Below, in pieces: positions 55,082-63,743 of a DNA stretch of 64,000 nucleotides; within the stretch, counting starts at the first letter, position 1, and every line of letters starts with the position of its first letter. Origin of the DNA: Devriesea agamarum (GTDB lineage: Bacteria; Actinomycetota; Actinomycetes; Actinomycetales; Dermabacteraceae). Location of the stretch: contig NZ_LN849456.1 in NCBI RefSeq assembly GCF_900070355.1, positions 2,588,238 through 2,652,237 of the forward strand, read 5' to 3'. The position numbers and the translations under genes were made by a program. Below the pieces are notes generated by a model. It was not told the DNA's origin, searched no databases, and saw only the letters and a list, made by a program, of their open reading frames with translations.

Positions 55082-56665
55082 TCATCGGGTGGCAGCGATA
55101 TCTGCCATCCAGCGCTCGATGTCCTCAGCGCGGCGCGGAAGTGCTTTGGACAGATTCTCGACACCGGTTTCGGTCACCAGCACGTCGTCTTCAATCCGCA
55201 CCCCGATCCCGCGCATCTCCTCGGGCACTGAGAGGTCGTTATCCATGAAGTACAAGCCCGGCTCAATGGTGAACACCATGCCCGGAACCAGTTCGGCATC
55301 CAAGTACATTTCGCGACGGGCCTGCGCACAGTCGTGTACATCCATGCCGAGGTGGTGGCTGGTTCCATGCACCATCCAACGCCGGTGGTATTGGCCGTCG
55401 GGAGCGAGGGACTCCTCCGGTGTGCAGGGCAGCAGGCCCCATTCATGCAGGTGGCGAACGATCACCTTCATAGCTTCGGTGTGCAGATCCCGGAACTTTA
55501 CTCCGGGGCGCGCAAACGCGAATGCTGCGTCAGCTGCTTCCAGCACGGCATCGTAAATGCGGCGTTGGACCGGGGTGAACTGGCCTGAAATGGGGAGGGT
55601 GCGGGTGATGTCGGCGGTGTAGAGGCTGTCCACCTCGACTCCGGCATCGATCAGCACCAGGTCACCTTCGCGCACACTGCCGTCATTGCGGATCCAGTGC
55701 AGGGTGCACGCGTGGCCGCCAGCTGCGGCGATGGTGTCGTACCCGATGCCGTTGCCTTCGGCGCGTGCGGTGGTCTCAAAGACCCCTTCGATAATCCGTT
55801 CACCGCGACGATGCGCTACCGCTCGGGGAAGGTTTCGCACGACTTCCTCGAAACCGGAGATTGTGGCATCCACAGCTTCGCGCAACTGACCAATTTCAAA
55901 GCTGTCTTTGATCAGACGCTGCTCAGAAGCAAACTCGGCGAGTGCATCGTGCTCGGCTTCGGCACTGTCGCCGGTAGGTAGACCATTTTGGCTGCGAATC
56001 TCGGTCACCATGGCTTCGACCTCAGCGTCGACCTCGCGGATGATCAGTAAGTTCATCTGATCGCCGACATCTTTGGCCAGCGCGTCGTGCAGTGAGGTGA
56101 TGTGCTGGCAGGAGATCCCAATCCGGGTTTCTACCTCATCCAGCGTGGGACGTCGGCCCACCCAGAGCTCGCCGTACCGCGAATCCGCATAAAACTCGGT
56201 AGTGTCATAGCCTGCCCGCGGACGGAAGAAATAGGTTGCTGCTGCTTTGGCCGGATTCTCGCGGTCGGGCTCGACCACTAACACACTGTCGGGTTCTTCG
56301 TCGGTGCCAAGGCCCGAGTAGTACGCGAACGCGGTGTGGGGGCGGAAGCGGTAGTCGGTGTCGTTCGACCGGACCTTATACACACCGGCGGGGAACACGA
56401 GACGGGTGTTGGGGAAGCGTTGCACCAGCCGGTCGAGGCGGGCGGGAGTAAAGTCCGCGACATCACGCCGGATCGCCGGGGGGACGGTGTCATCCCAATT
56501 TTTGGCGATGAACTCACGGAATGCTTGGCTCTGTGGCCGCTGAGATCGGGCATCGCCGCGGGAGGTGAGGTCCTTGGTCTGGTCGGAGCTCGATGGGTTC
56601 GTTTCCGATGAGCCCGAAGTGGTGGTGGCCTGAGAACTGGTGGTCTTCTCCTCGTCGGTATTCAC
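55082..56665 (-). CDS. pepP: Xaa-Pro aminopeptidase (family M24B)
   Basis: Dimanganese hydrolase removing residues before proline, about 527 residues from a GTG at 56665 (a longer frame reaches 56761; no clear ribosome binding site for either). N-terminal AMP_N domain begins near residue 45 (FREFIAKNW). Metal ligands: Asp pair in LIDAGVEVDSLYTADITRT, His in GTSHHLGMDVHD, Glu in FTIEPGLYF and Glu in RIEDDVLVTE. Complements the iminopeptidase for proline peptides. The first 45 residues are Ser/Thr-rich. Confidence 0.93.
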   Translation of the reverse strand: MNTDEEKTTSSQATTTSGSSETNPSSSDQTKDLTSRGDARSQRPQSQAFREFIAKNWDDTVPPAIRRDVADFTPARLDRLVQRFPNTRLVFPAGVYKVRSNDTDYRFRPHTAFAYYSGLGTDEEPDSVLVVEPDRENPAKAAATYFFRPRAGYDTTEFYADSRYGELWVGRRPTLDEVETRIGISCQHITSLHDALAKDVGDQMNLLIIREVDAEVEAMVTEIRSQNGLPTGDSAEAEHDALAEFASEQRLIKDSFEIGQLREAVDATISGFEEVVRNLPRAVAHRRGERIIEGVFETTARAEGNGIGYDTIAAAGGHACTLHWIRNDGSVREGDLVLIDAGVEVDSLYTADITRTLPISGQFTPVQRRIYDAVLEAADAAFAFARPGVKFRDLHTEAMKVIVRHLHEWGLLPCTPEESLAPDGQYHRRWMVHGTSHHLGMDVHDCAQARREMYLDAELVPGMVFTIEPGLYFMDNDLSVPEEMRGIGVRIEDDVLVTETGVENLSKALPRRAEDIERWMADIAATR

Positions 56666-56772
56666 GTTCTGTATCGTCTCACGATCTGCTGCACGCTCAA
56701 GGGGCGCGCAGTGGGCACCGCCTCGTGGGGTGGTCTGAAGCTGGTGCGGCGGGGAGGGCACAATAAGTCACT

Positions 56773-57639
56773 ATGGACCGGGACTTGAGGATTGACCTGC
56801 ATACGCACTCCACGCATTCCGATGGCACAGATAGTGTGCCGGAGCTCCTGCGAGCTGCTGCCGAAGCCGGGGTGGGGGCGATTGGTCTGACTGATCACGA
56901 CACGTTCTCTGGGTGGGATGAGGCTCGGGTGTGGTCGGCGCGCGTGGGTGTGGCGGTGATTCCCGGGTGCGAGGTGTCCACTGAATATGAGCATCACAGT
57001 GTGCACGTGTTGGCGCTTCTGCCTGATCCGTCGCCAGGTACAGATTTGGCTAAGGATATGGCGAGAGCTCGATCTTCCCGGGATGATCGCGCCCGCCATA
57101 TGGTTGAGTTGATCTCCCGCGATTACCCTGTGACCTGGCAGGATGTGCAGGCTCAGCTCGGGGGAGCGCAGACCGTGGTTGGTCGTCCGCATATCGCGGA
57201 TGCGCTGGTTGAGGCGGGAATCGTTCCAGACCGTAGCGCGGCGTTTGCGGATATCCTCACCGTCGATGGTCCGTACTACGTCAGGCATTACGCGCCTGAC
57301 CCGGTGCGCGCGGTGCAGCAGATTTGTTCTGCGGGTGGGGTGGCGATTGCTGCCCACCCGGGATCGGTCAGCCGAGGCTGGGTGCTACCCGACGATGTGC
57401 TGGAGGCGATGATTGAGGCGGGGCTCGCGGGAATTGAGGTCGATCATCGTGAACACGATGCTCAAACCCGCCGTCGACTGGCGTCGTTAGCTGCGGCGCA
57501 CGGTCTGTTGACCACTGGATCGAGCGATTACCATGGGACCGGAAAACCCAACCGGCTCGGAGAGAACCTCACGAGTCCCGACGTGCTGGCCGCGATCATC
57601 GCTCGCGCCACGAGTGAAACCGAGGTCTTTGCCCCGTGA
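56773..57639 (+). CDS. PHP-domain phosphoesterase (TrpH/RNase AM-like)
   Basis: 288 residues. Metal motifs: DLHTHSTHSDGTDS (HxH), GLTDHDT, HPGS and DYHG near the end. The family includes 5'-3' RNase AM (YciV) and 3',5'-nucleoside bisphosphate phosphatase; either activity is possible. Its last 4 bases overlap the marC start (GTGA). Confidence 0.9.
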   Translation: MDRDLRIDLHTHSTHSDGTDSVPELLRAAAEAGVGAIGLTDHDTFSGWDEARVWSARVGVAVIPGCEVSTEYEHHSVHVLALLPDPSPGTDLAKDMARARSSRDDRARHMVELISRDYPVTWQDVQAQLGGAQTVVGRPHIADALVEAGIVPDRSAAFADILTVDGPYYVRHYAPDPVRAVQQICSAGGVAIAAHPGSVSRGWVLPDDVLEAMIEAGLAGIEVDHREHDAQTRRRLASLAAAHGLLTTGSSDYHGTGKPNRLGENLTSPDVLAAIIARATSETEVFAP

Positions 57640-58265
57640 ACGTGGTCGATCTGCGCTTCCTCGCGGAAGTGTTCGTGACGCTTTTTGTCATCATGGACCC
57701 TCCGGGCACCATTCCGATCTTTATGTCGCTCACGAACTCGATGACGGCAAAGCAACGTTCAAAAGCGGCGCTCACCGCGGTGGGTGTGGCGTTGCTGGTG
57801 ATTGGTATTTTCGCCATTTTTGGTCAGGCGATTATGTCGTATATGCATATTTCGCTGCCTGCGTTGCAGGGGGCCGGTGGGTTGCTGCTGCTTCTGGTGG
57901 CAATGCAGCTGCTGACCGGTAAAGAGGAGGAGATGGCGGCTGCGAACGGGGTCAACGTGGCGCTGGTGCCGCTTGGAACACCGCTGCTCGCTGGTCCCGG
58001 TGCAATCGTGGTGATGATGCTGTTTATGCAGCGTGCTAACGGCGAGTTTTCGCATTACAGCGCAATATTTGTGGCGTTGATTGGGATGGCCGTTGTCCTC
58101 TATGTGTTTATGAGGTTCGCCGGGGTGATTGCGAAGGTTCTCGGTCAGGGCGGGGTCACCTTAGTGACCCGGATCGCCGGTGTGTTGCTTGCCGCAATTA
58201 GCGTGCAAATGATTGCCGACGCCGTGAAGGCATTTCTTGTGAGCTGGGGTTTGATAACTGGCTGA
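57636..58265 (+). CDS. MarC family integral membrane protein
   Basis: 209 residues with six hydrophobic segments. FVTLFVIMDPPGTIPIFMSLT at the start and GVNVALVPLGTPLLAGPGAI in the middle (both proline-containing half-helix repeats) are the family signature. The transported substrate is not established for this family. Coupled to the PHP gene by overlap. Confidence 0.9.
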   Translation: MNVVDLRFLAEVFVTLFVIMDPPGTIPIFMSLTNSMTAKQRSKAALTAVGVALLVIGIFAIFGQAIMSYMHISLPALQGAGGLLLLLVAMQLLTGKEEEMAAANGVNVALVPLGTPLLAGPGAIVVMMLFMQRANGEFSHYSAIFVALIGMAVVLYVFMRFAGVIAKVLGQGGVTLVTRIAGVLLAAISVQMIADAVKAFLVSWGLITG

Positions 58266-58311
58266 CCAGGCCTGGCTGTGTGTAGCCGTTGCCCGGGTGA
58301 TTTAGATGGAG

Positions 58312-58360
58312 ACAGGGGCGCTTGCCTGACCGGGAATTCGGTTCAGGCAAGCGCCCCTGT
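58312..58360. terminator. Bidirectional terminator between marC and the cytolysin gene
   Basis: 18-bp perfect arms (58312-58329 and 58343-58360) extended by CCG/CGG around a 6-base loop with one bulged T. It sits 46 bases past marC and 51 bases past the convergent cytolysin gene. Confidence 0.75.
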
Positions 58361-58411
58361 GCGGTGCGGACCTATTTGTGGTTCTGGCCCTATCTGTGTG
58401 GCCGATTCGCC

Positions 58412-59923
58412 TTACTTGGCGGGTTCGGTCACGTCGTTTGTAGCCCAGGCGATCAAGGTGGTGCCCCTAAGGGTGACCGTGCGCTCGTGAACCTGCGGCA
58501 GGTCGCGGGCGTCAATCACGGTCCGCCACCAATCCCAGGCCAGGCCGGTGGCTTCGCGGGCGAACACATTGATGTTCCTGGCGTTGGCAGGCAGGGAGAT
58601 GATTGTCGAGTAACCAATGGTGCGGTCGGCCCAGTTGCCTTCCCATTCCTTAGGAGTCGAAATCTCCTTGCCGGCCTTATCGAAGCTGATCTCGTTCCAC
58701 GTCACCTTGAACTGTGCAACGTAGCTGCCCTTGTTCTTCAGGATCAAAGAGCCCTGCTTGAAGACTTCCCGGCGGGTCTCGATGTAGTCAGAGTTCGACA
58801 GCACCAGCGCTTTTGCGTTGTTCTTCAGGAACCGGGTGGTGTAAGAGATCGGTGCACCCGGGTTCTTGCGGGAGTAGTTCGCGCCCTCGTTGATGACCGC
58901 ACGCAGCTGATCCAGGTTGCCGGTGATGACCTTGGCCTGGCCGGAGGAGGCGCCGCCGTACACCACGGCGCGCACCGAGGTGTTCTTGAGGATCTCGGAG
59001 TACTTGGTCGATGCATTAATGTCGTGACCCTTGAACGCTGCGCTGAAGGCTGCGGAGACCTCGTTTGAGGTGGAGGTGGTCTCCAGTTTCACAAACATGC
59101 GGCGGCCATAGTGAACGTCGGATACGTAGACCGGCGGCGTGGAGGCGGAGACGCCGGCGCGCTTGAGATCATCGACAGTCCCGGCGATCATCGCGGAGGG
59201 GCTCTGCGGAGCATCCACACTGACCGTGTAGTAGATCTGCGTGAAGGAGGCGACAGCCACCTGCTTTTCGCCGCGGTGAATCGCTTCAAAATCGATGCCA
59301 AGCTTCGCGACGGCGGGGCTATTTGCGTAGCCAAACTTCGCTTCCACCTGGGACTTCGAGTAGACCATGGTCTCTTCGAACTGCATCTTGGCCGGGATCT
59401 CGGGGTATTCTTTGCCCGGTCCGGCGTTCCAAGTTTCCAGGAGAGAGTTCACCGCGCCCCCAACCGATGAACGCGTGGGGCTGTCGACGGTGAGAGTTCC
59501 GGTCTTGCCCGCCAGGCCGGGCAGATCCAGGCTGACCTGGACCGGCTTGCGGGGGACGCTCACGATGGTGGGCGTGTTGCGGACGAGTTCGCGGTTTGCC
59601 AGCAGCAGAGCGCCGGGGTACACCTCAGCGACCGTTCCGTTAATGATTGAGATATCAGCGTCAGCTGAGGAGATTGACTTTTTCTCCCGGCTGACGACGA
59701 CAAAGGTGCCGCCTTGCATCGACCCGGTGGTTACGGGGGTGTTCGTGATCTTGTCGCCGTCGACGGCGAGGATGGCGTCGGGGTTGTAGTTGAGCGAGCC
59801 GACAAAGGCGTCCACCGAGGATGTGTCGGCGCCTGGGGTGGAGCCAGCGAAAGATGACGTCGTCGGCAGGGCGGCCAGGAGACCGCCGATTCCGACGGAA
59901 CGAAGAAATGTGCGGCGATGCAT
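58412..59923 (-). CDS. Cholesterol-dependent cytolysin with Cys-less undecapeptide and twin-arginine-like signal
   Basis: Secreted pore-forming toxin of 503 residues. The N-terminus MHRRTFLRSVGIGGLLAALP has the twin-arginine pattern R-R-x-F-L-R, unlike the Sec signals usual for this family. Core landmarks of domains 1-3 are present (YNPDAILAVDGD, KMQFEETMVYSKSQVEAKFG, QIYYTVSVDAPQSPS, VYVSDVHYGRRMFVKLET, ISYTTRFLKNN). Domain 4 carries the undecapeptide at 457-467, EATGLAWDWWR: Cys is Ala and the second Glu is Asp compared with the consensus. The cholesterol-recognition Thr-Leu pair is T489-L490. Ala instead of Cys, as in pyolysin, means no thiol activation. Monocistronic; 757 bases of upstream DNA. 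Start 59923 gives a complete signal peptide. Confidence 0.95.
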   Translation of the reverse strand: MHRRTFLRSVGIGGLLAALPTTSSFAGSTPGADTSSVDAFVGSLNYNPDAILAVDGDKITNTPVTTGSMQGGTFVVVSREKKSISSADADISIINGTVAEVYPGALLLANRELVRNTPTIVSVPRKPVQVSLDLPGLAGKTGTLTVDSPTRSSVGGAVNSLLETWNAGPGKEYPEIPAKMQFEETMVYSKSQVEAKFGYANSPAVAKLGIDFEAIHRGEKQVAVASFTQIYYTVSVDAPQSPSAMIAGTVDDLKRAGVSASTPPVYVSDVHYGRRMFVKLETTSTSNEVSAAFSAAFKGHDINASTKYSEILKNTSVRAVVYGGASSGQAKVITGNLDQLRAVINEGANYSRKNPGAPISYTTRFLKNNAKALVLSNSDYIETRREVFKQGSLILKNKGSYVAQFKVTWNEISFDKAGKEISTPKEWEGNWADRTIGYSTIISLPANARNINVFAREATGLAWDWWRTVIDARDLPQVHERTVTLRGTTLIAWATNDVTEPAK

Positions 59924-60202
59924 GGAGTGTCTTCCTTGGTAAAAGTGGGGTGAAGTTAGCTTTGGTGAGCTTATTACCGAGATGCGACGGGAAGTAAACG
60001 ATCGATGCGCGTGTTGTATGCGTTCAAGTGCATCATTGTTGCCGGTTTACTTACCCGTAAAGATCTCCTTTCTGCAGGTAGGAGATCACATGGTACCTGA
60101 TCAGGGAGATGGCTCTCTGCGATCTATGGCTCTCGATGGCGGAGCTTGGCAATACTGATCGGTTTCGAGGACCAGATCAGGGCATCCGCAAAGAACGTGA
60201 CC

Positions 60203-60220
60203 TAAGATAGGGTTACCTTA
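60203..60220. promoter_or_regulatory. Iron-box-like dyad
   Basis: TAAGATA-GGGT-TACCTTA is an inverted repeat with one mismatch. Half-sites resemble DtxR/IdeR boxes (TWAGGTW and complement) but the spacer is 4 instead of 5, so it is not a canonical site. 280 bases upstream of the cytolysin start. Confidence 0.25.
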
Positions 60221-60378
60221 CTTAGATGCATCGATGCTGGTTGCAACGGTTTTAAAGGTGAAGCTGGCACGGCGAGAGGTGAGCCGTCGACCGTTGCAGA
60301 GTGGTAAACGACTCAATGTCAAGTGCTGCAATACTAAAGTATTTGTCGCCCGGCACTAAGGTGCCATGACGGGTTGTA

Positions 60379-60401
60379 GATTACTCAACTAGCGAGTAAT
60401 C
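60379..60401. promoter_or_regulatory. Perfect dyad GATTACTC-N7-GAGTAATC, operator candidate
   Basis: Two 8-base arms, 60379-60386 and 60394-60401, are exact complements with a 7-base spacer. The shape fits a dimeric repressor (TetR or MarR type). It is 456 bases from the cytolysin start and beyond the hypB stop, so the target promoter is uncertain. Confidence 0.4.
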
Positions 60402-60680
60402 AAAGGTAGTTGAACCGCCTTTTGTTGGGTTGGGTGATGTGAAAATTTAACCATCAACCCTAGATATCCCGAGAACGTGCCGTTTTGCACGGGCGCCGCG
60501 AGCGCTGTGGGTGTAATTGGGCCGCAGCAAAGCTGTGTGATGGGGTGAGTAGCTGAGGGAAAGGCGTGCTATAGGCCCAGGACCTAAAGGGACATAGGTC
60601 CCGGGCGCCACAGGGAAAAACTCACGTTTATGATCCGCAGTCTCCCAGGTGCAGGCTGCCCTCACTGCGGATGACCGGCG

Positions 60681-61550
60681 TTAGATGCTCGACCTCACCC
60701 AATCCAACCACGGCTGCATACCCTCGCCAGTTCGGGCACTGACCTGGAAAATGTGTGCAGCGGGATTGACATCTCGGATGTTCGATATGAGCGCCTCCAG
60801 ATCAAAGTCCAAATGGGGCAGTAGATCCACCTTGTTGATCACCACGGCATCGACCGACTTGAACATCACTGGGTACTTCAGGGGTTTATCTTCCCCCTCG
60901 GTCACAGATGCGACCATCGCTTTAACGTGCTCGCCGACATCGAACTCAGCTGGGCACACCAGGTTCCCGACGTTCTCAATCACCAACAAATCCAACTGGT
61001 CAAGATCTAATTGTTCAAGGGCGCGCGACACCATCGGAGCATCGAGATGGCATTCTCCGCCGAAGCCATTTCCGGTGTTCAGAAGCGAGACCTGTGCGGC
61101 ATCAGCGTGAAGATGATCGGCATCCAGAGAGGTTTCGATATCCCCTTCGATAATGCCGATTCGCAGGTGGCCGGAGAGTGATTTGAGTGTGCGGGACAGG
61201 AGAGTGGTCTTACCTGCCCCCGGCGAGGACATCAGATTCACCACTCGCACGCCAGCCGCGTCAAAGGCGGCTCGGTTGGCCTCTGCTTTCCGGTCGTTTT
61301 CCGAGAAAATCCGTTCCAGCACATCGATCCGCTCACCGCCCGTCGCGTAGCCCGAATGGTCCCCAATGGCCTCCTGGTGTGCGGCATCGTTGAGGTGTGC
61401 CGTGCCGGTTACTGGTGTGAGGTCGGGATGGTAGTCGAGGTCATGGTCGTGGGGATGGTCGTGGCTGTGGCTGTGGCTGTGGTCGTGCTCGTGGCCGTCA
61501 TGGTGATGATCGTGACCGGTGCCGTTATCGTGCCGGTGGAAGCGTCCCAT
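60681..61550 (-). CDS. hypB: Hydrogenase/nickel incorporation GTPase HypB
   Basis: 289-residue cytoplasmic G3E-family GTPase that delivers nickel to [NiFe]-hydrogenase. Residues about 7-38 are a histidine-rich nickel store (HDHHHDGHEHDHSHSHSHDH). Walker A is SSPGAGKTT, then EGDIETSLDA, ENVGNLVCPAEFD with the metal Cys, and NKVDLLPH. I choose ATG 61550 because GGAGG is 6 bases upstream; a longer frame to 61601 is unlikely. hypA lies 220 bases upstream on the same strand. No hydrogenase subunit is in the window. Confidence 0.95.
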   Translation of the reverse strand: MGRFHRHDNGTGHDHHHDGHEHDHSHSHSHDHPHDHDLDYHPDLTPVTGTAHLNDAAHQEAIGDHSGYATGGERIDVLERIFSENDRKAEANRAAFDAAGVRVVNLMSSPGAGKTTLLSRTLKSLSGHLRIGIIEGDIETSLDADHLHADAAQVSLLNTGNGFGGECHLDAPMVSRALEQLDLDQLDLLVIENVGNLVCPAEFDVGEHVKAMVASVTEGEDKPLKYPVMFKSVDAVVINKVDLLPHLDFDLEALISNIRDVNPAAHIFQVSARTGEGMQPWLDWVRSSI

Positions 61551-61770
61551 CGGTGTCCTCCTTGACGTCAAATCAGTAGTGGTCCTGTGCGAGCGAAGCA
61601 TGAGGCGGGGTGCATGTGATGCACCCGGGTGTGTGGTGTATGCGGATGTGTGATGCGCCCGGATGCGCGATGAGTCCGGATGATGTCAATTCTGGTCGGA
61701 AGAGTGCCGGCCCGTGGGTGGAACGAGAGAAATCCTTTGGGGGAAGGGTAGTTGAATGAGGGAGGGATTA

Positions 61771-62145
61771 TCAGAGGGAGCGCGGGGCTGGTGGAGACGG
61801 GTTATCATCGGGGGCCGTCGTCAGCGAGCGCACCATGAACTCCTCGCCGCGAACCACGCGCACCCGTCGGCTGTTGCAGGCTCCGCAGAGGAAACGAAGC
61901 GGCCCCTCGGTGCGGGTCAGAGCCAGACAGTCCACGCATTCCAGCTCCCCTGGAATGTGGTTGATACTGAGGCGTGAGCCACTAAGCGAGGTACCGTCGC
62001 TGACCAGTGACCAGCAGTAGACCAGAGTGTCCGGTACGACCTGGCGCAGCTGACCAACATCGAGATCGATTGTTGCGATGCGGTGGTCCCCAGCAGCGCG
62101 GACCACGATGTCGTAGATGGCGCGACATAGCGACAACTCATGCAC
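61771..62145 (-). CDS. hypA: Hydrogenase nickel chaperone HypA
   Basis: 124-residue nickel metallochaperone. The family needs an N-terminal Met-His-Glu nickel site; the sequence reads V-HELSLCRAIYDIV with the first codon GTG at 62145, so this GTG is taken as the start although the frame is open to 62268. The zinc site is CVDC and CGAC (two Cys pairs). Ends in a polar tail. It works with HypB (220 bases downstream on the same strand) to insert nickel. Confidence 0.93.
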   Translation of the reverse strand: MHELSLCRAIYDIVVRAAGDHRIATIDLDVGQLRQVVPDTLVYCWSLVSDGTSLSGSRLSINHIPGELECVDCLALTRTEGPLRFLCGACNSRRVRVVRGEEFMVRSLTTAPDDNPSPPAPRSL

Positions 62146-62280
62146 CCTTTGATCATAGGCATCGATTCCCGTTGAGGTGTCGGCACGGTCGATATTCGCG
62201 GTCCAGTGGTTAAGGTCGGGTAGCGGGGCGGCGAGTTCTCGTCCGTGTGAAAGGTGCAACGGGCTCAAACACTACGTACG

Positions 62281-62343
62281 GCCAGCCCGACAATGACTGT
62301 CGCCAGCCCGGCAAGGATTACCGTTAGCCCGGCAATGACTGCC
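62281..62343. repeat. Three 21-base tandem repeats between araC-type gene and hypA
   Basis: Units at 62281, 62302 and 62323 share AGCCCGnCAAnGAnT with few changes (for example GCCAGCCCGACAATGACTGTC). The 21-base period equals two helical turns and also seven codons. It lies just beyond the AraC-type stop and upstream of hypA, so it may be a binding array for a regulator or a leftover of coding sequence. Confidence 0.55.
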
Positions 62344-62360
62344 GCTGGCATGAACGGTGC

Positions 62361-63536
62361 TTACTGTTGGCCGTGACGATGCAGTTGTCGTGAGGACCTC
62401 AGGCGCAGTGTGTGCGAGGGCAGCTCCCCGAACCGTGCGCGATACTCCGAGGAGAAACGGCCTGGGTGGGTGAGCCCGTAAGACCGGGCAATTGCCGCCA
62501 CGGACACCCCGTGCCCGGGATGGCGTCCCAAGAGCTCGCTTCGGATCAGATCTAGACGTCGGTTGCGTACATAACGTGAAGGGGTGACCCCTAGTTCGCG
62601 GCGGAACGCGGCCTGCAATGTTCGCTCTGAGACGTGGAGTTCGCGGGCAAGCAGACTTGGGGTCGCTGTGTCGATGCAGCATTCGACCAGTTCAATGGCG
62701 TCGCGCACCAACGATGTACGCGAGTTGGTGGGGATTTGCCGCATGGAGGGGTCCTGGGCGAGGACGAGGGAGGATGCAAGCATCTCCGCCAGGGCCCCGA
62801 CCCCTCGTCCCTGGGATAGCGGTGACGCCGGGGTCATTGCTTCGGCCAGGAGGAGAGACAGAATAGCGTTCCAGCGCATAGCGTCGGGCCGGGTCAGGTC
62901 GAAAAAGGTCTCCAACATGGTGGGCAGGTGATCCGTGCGGGCGGTATATCGTGCGCTGACCCGCTCAACTAGCTCTGCGTCGATAGCCACGATGCGCACG
63001 GGGCACGGTGGTTTCAGATCAATGAGGACTCGCTGCCCCGGATGAGCCACGGCCCCCAATAAAGGTGAGGTCTTTACCTTCGTTGACCCGACCTGGACGG
63101 ACGCGAATCCGCTGGTCGGAATGACTAAGGCGTATCCGGCTTGCCAGTGGGGGATGTCGATATGGGAGGGGGATTGAATATCCAGATGTGCGCACCAGAT
63201 GCCGGGCAGATCTAGTGCGTGTGCGTGGGCACTGAATGGGGTGTGGCGGGAGGTTCCGGCGGGCTGAGCAATGCTGAGAGGTCCCAAGATGCGTCCGAGC
63301 AGATGTTCGGCTTCTAACCGGGATTCGACCGTGAAGATCGGGTGCGCGGCAAACGGGGCAGGCGCTGTCACAGGGCGGGGTGGAGTGGTCAGGTGAGCTG
63401 CGGTGACAGGGTGAGGTGGGGTAACAGGGTGGGGTGTGGTGGTCGGGTGAGCAGCGCTGATAGGGGCAGGTGTCGGAGGGGGCGCAGGCATAGTGACGGG
63501 GGTGAGTCCGGGGTGAGTGTCTATACGACCGTGCAT
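62361..63536 (-). CDS. AraC-family transcriptional regulator
   Basis: 391-residue regulator. Residues about 70-245 form an AraC-binding-like sensing domain, and the C-terminal 100 residues are a double HTH (SLLARELHVSERTLQAAFRRELGVTPSRYVRNRRLDLIRSEL and SVAAIARSYGLTHPGRFSSEYRARFGELPS). The first 60 residues are a Pro/Thr/His low-complexity tract made of HPVT-like repeats. ATG 63491 is an alternative start within it. It lies between hypA (same strand, 92+ bases) and the divergent DUF1641-like gene, so it may control one or both. Inducer unknown. Confidence 0.9.
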   Translation of the reverse strand: MHGRIDTHPGLTPVTMPAPPPTPAPISAAHPTTTPHPVTPPHPVTAAHLTTPPRPVTAPAPFAAHPIFTVESRLEAEHLLGRILGPLSIAQPAGTSRHTPFSAHAHALDLPGIWCAHLDIQSPSHIDIPHWQAGYALVIPTSGFASVQVGSTKVKTSPLLGAVAHPGQRVLIDLKPPCPVRIVAIDAELVERVSARYTARTDHLPTMLETFFDLTRPDAMRWNAILSLLLAEAMTPASPLSQGRGVGALAEMLASSLVLAQDPSMRQIPTNSRTSLVRDAIELVECCIDTATPSLLARELHVSERTLQAAFRRELGVTPSRYVRNRRLDLIRSELLGRHPGHGVSVAAIARSYGLTHPGRFSSEYRARFGELPSHTLRLRSSRQLHRHGQQ

Positions 63537-63743
63537 CGCTAAAACTCACTTTCGGTCTCGCTGGTTCAGATGCGTGGCTGTGCCTGCGCAGGATCGTAGC
63601 TTTCACATTGTTCGGATTCAGGATAGTGACATCGGAAATCGGATAGAAGAGAAGCCGCTCACAGAACTAACGTCGAGGTAGCGGTCAGCGGGCTGTCCAT
63701 GCCCGCGGGCTCTTGACGTCAGCAAGCTCTTCAAGGAGGAGCA
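63537..63743. promoter_or_regulatory. Divergent promoter region
   Basis: 207 bases between the AraC-type regulator and the rightward gene. AGGAGGAG is 4 bases before the rightward ATG. No operator identified. Confidence 0.4.

Larger units (their letters stand above)
59924..60680. promoter_or_regulatory. Control region of the cytolysin gene
   Basis: 757 bases without a convincing gene, more AT-rich than average in 59940-60440. It contains two dyads listed separately. A minus-strand frame at 60447-60665 has no ribosome binding site or known similarity. The hypB gene ends just to the right on the same strand. Confidence 0.5.

Noticed and set aside
60447..60665. Minus-strand frame of 72 codons between hypB and the cytolysin
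   Set aside because: No ribosome binding site, no recognisable similarity.
62272..62682. C-terminal frameshifted extension of the AraC-type protein into the 21-base repeats
   Set aside because: The repeats give a heptapeptide repeat in another frame, but the AraC reading frame is already complete at its HTH end.
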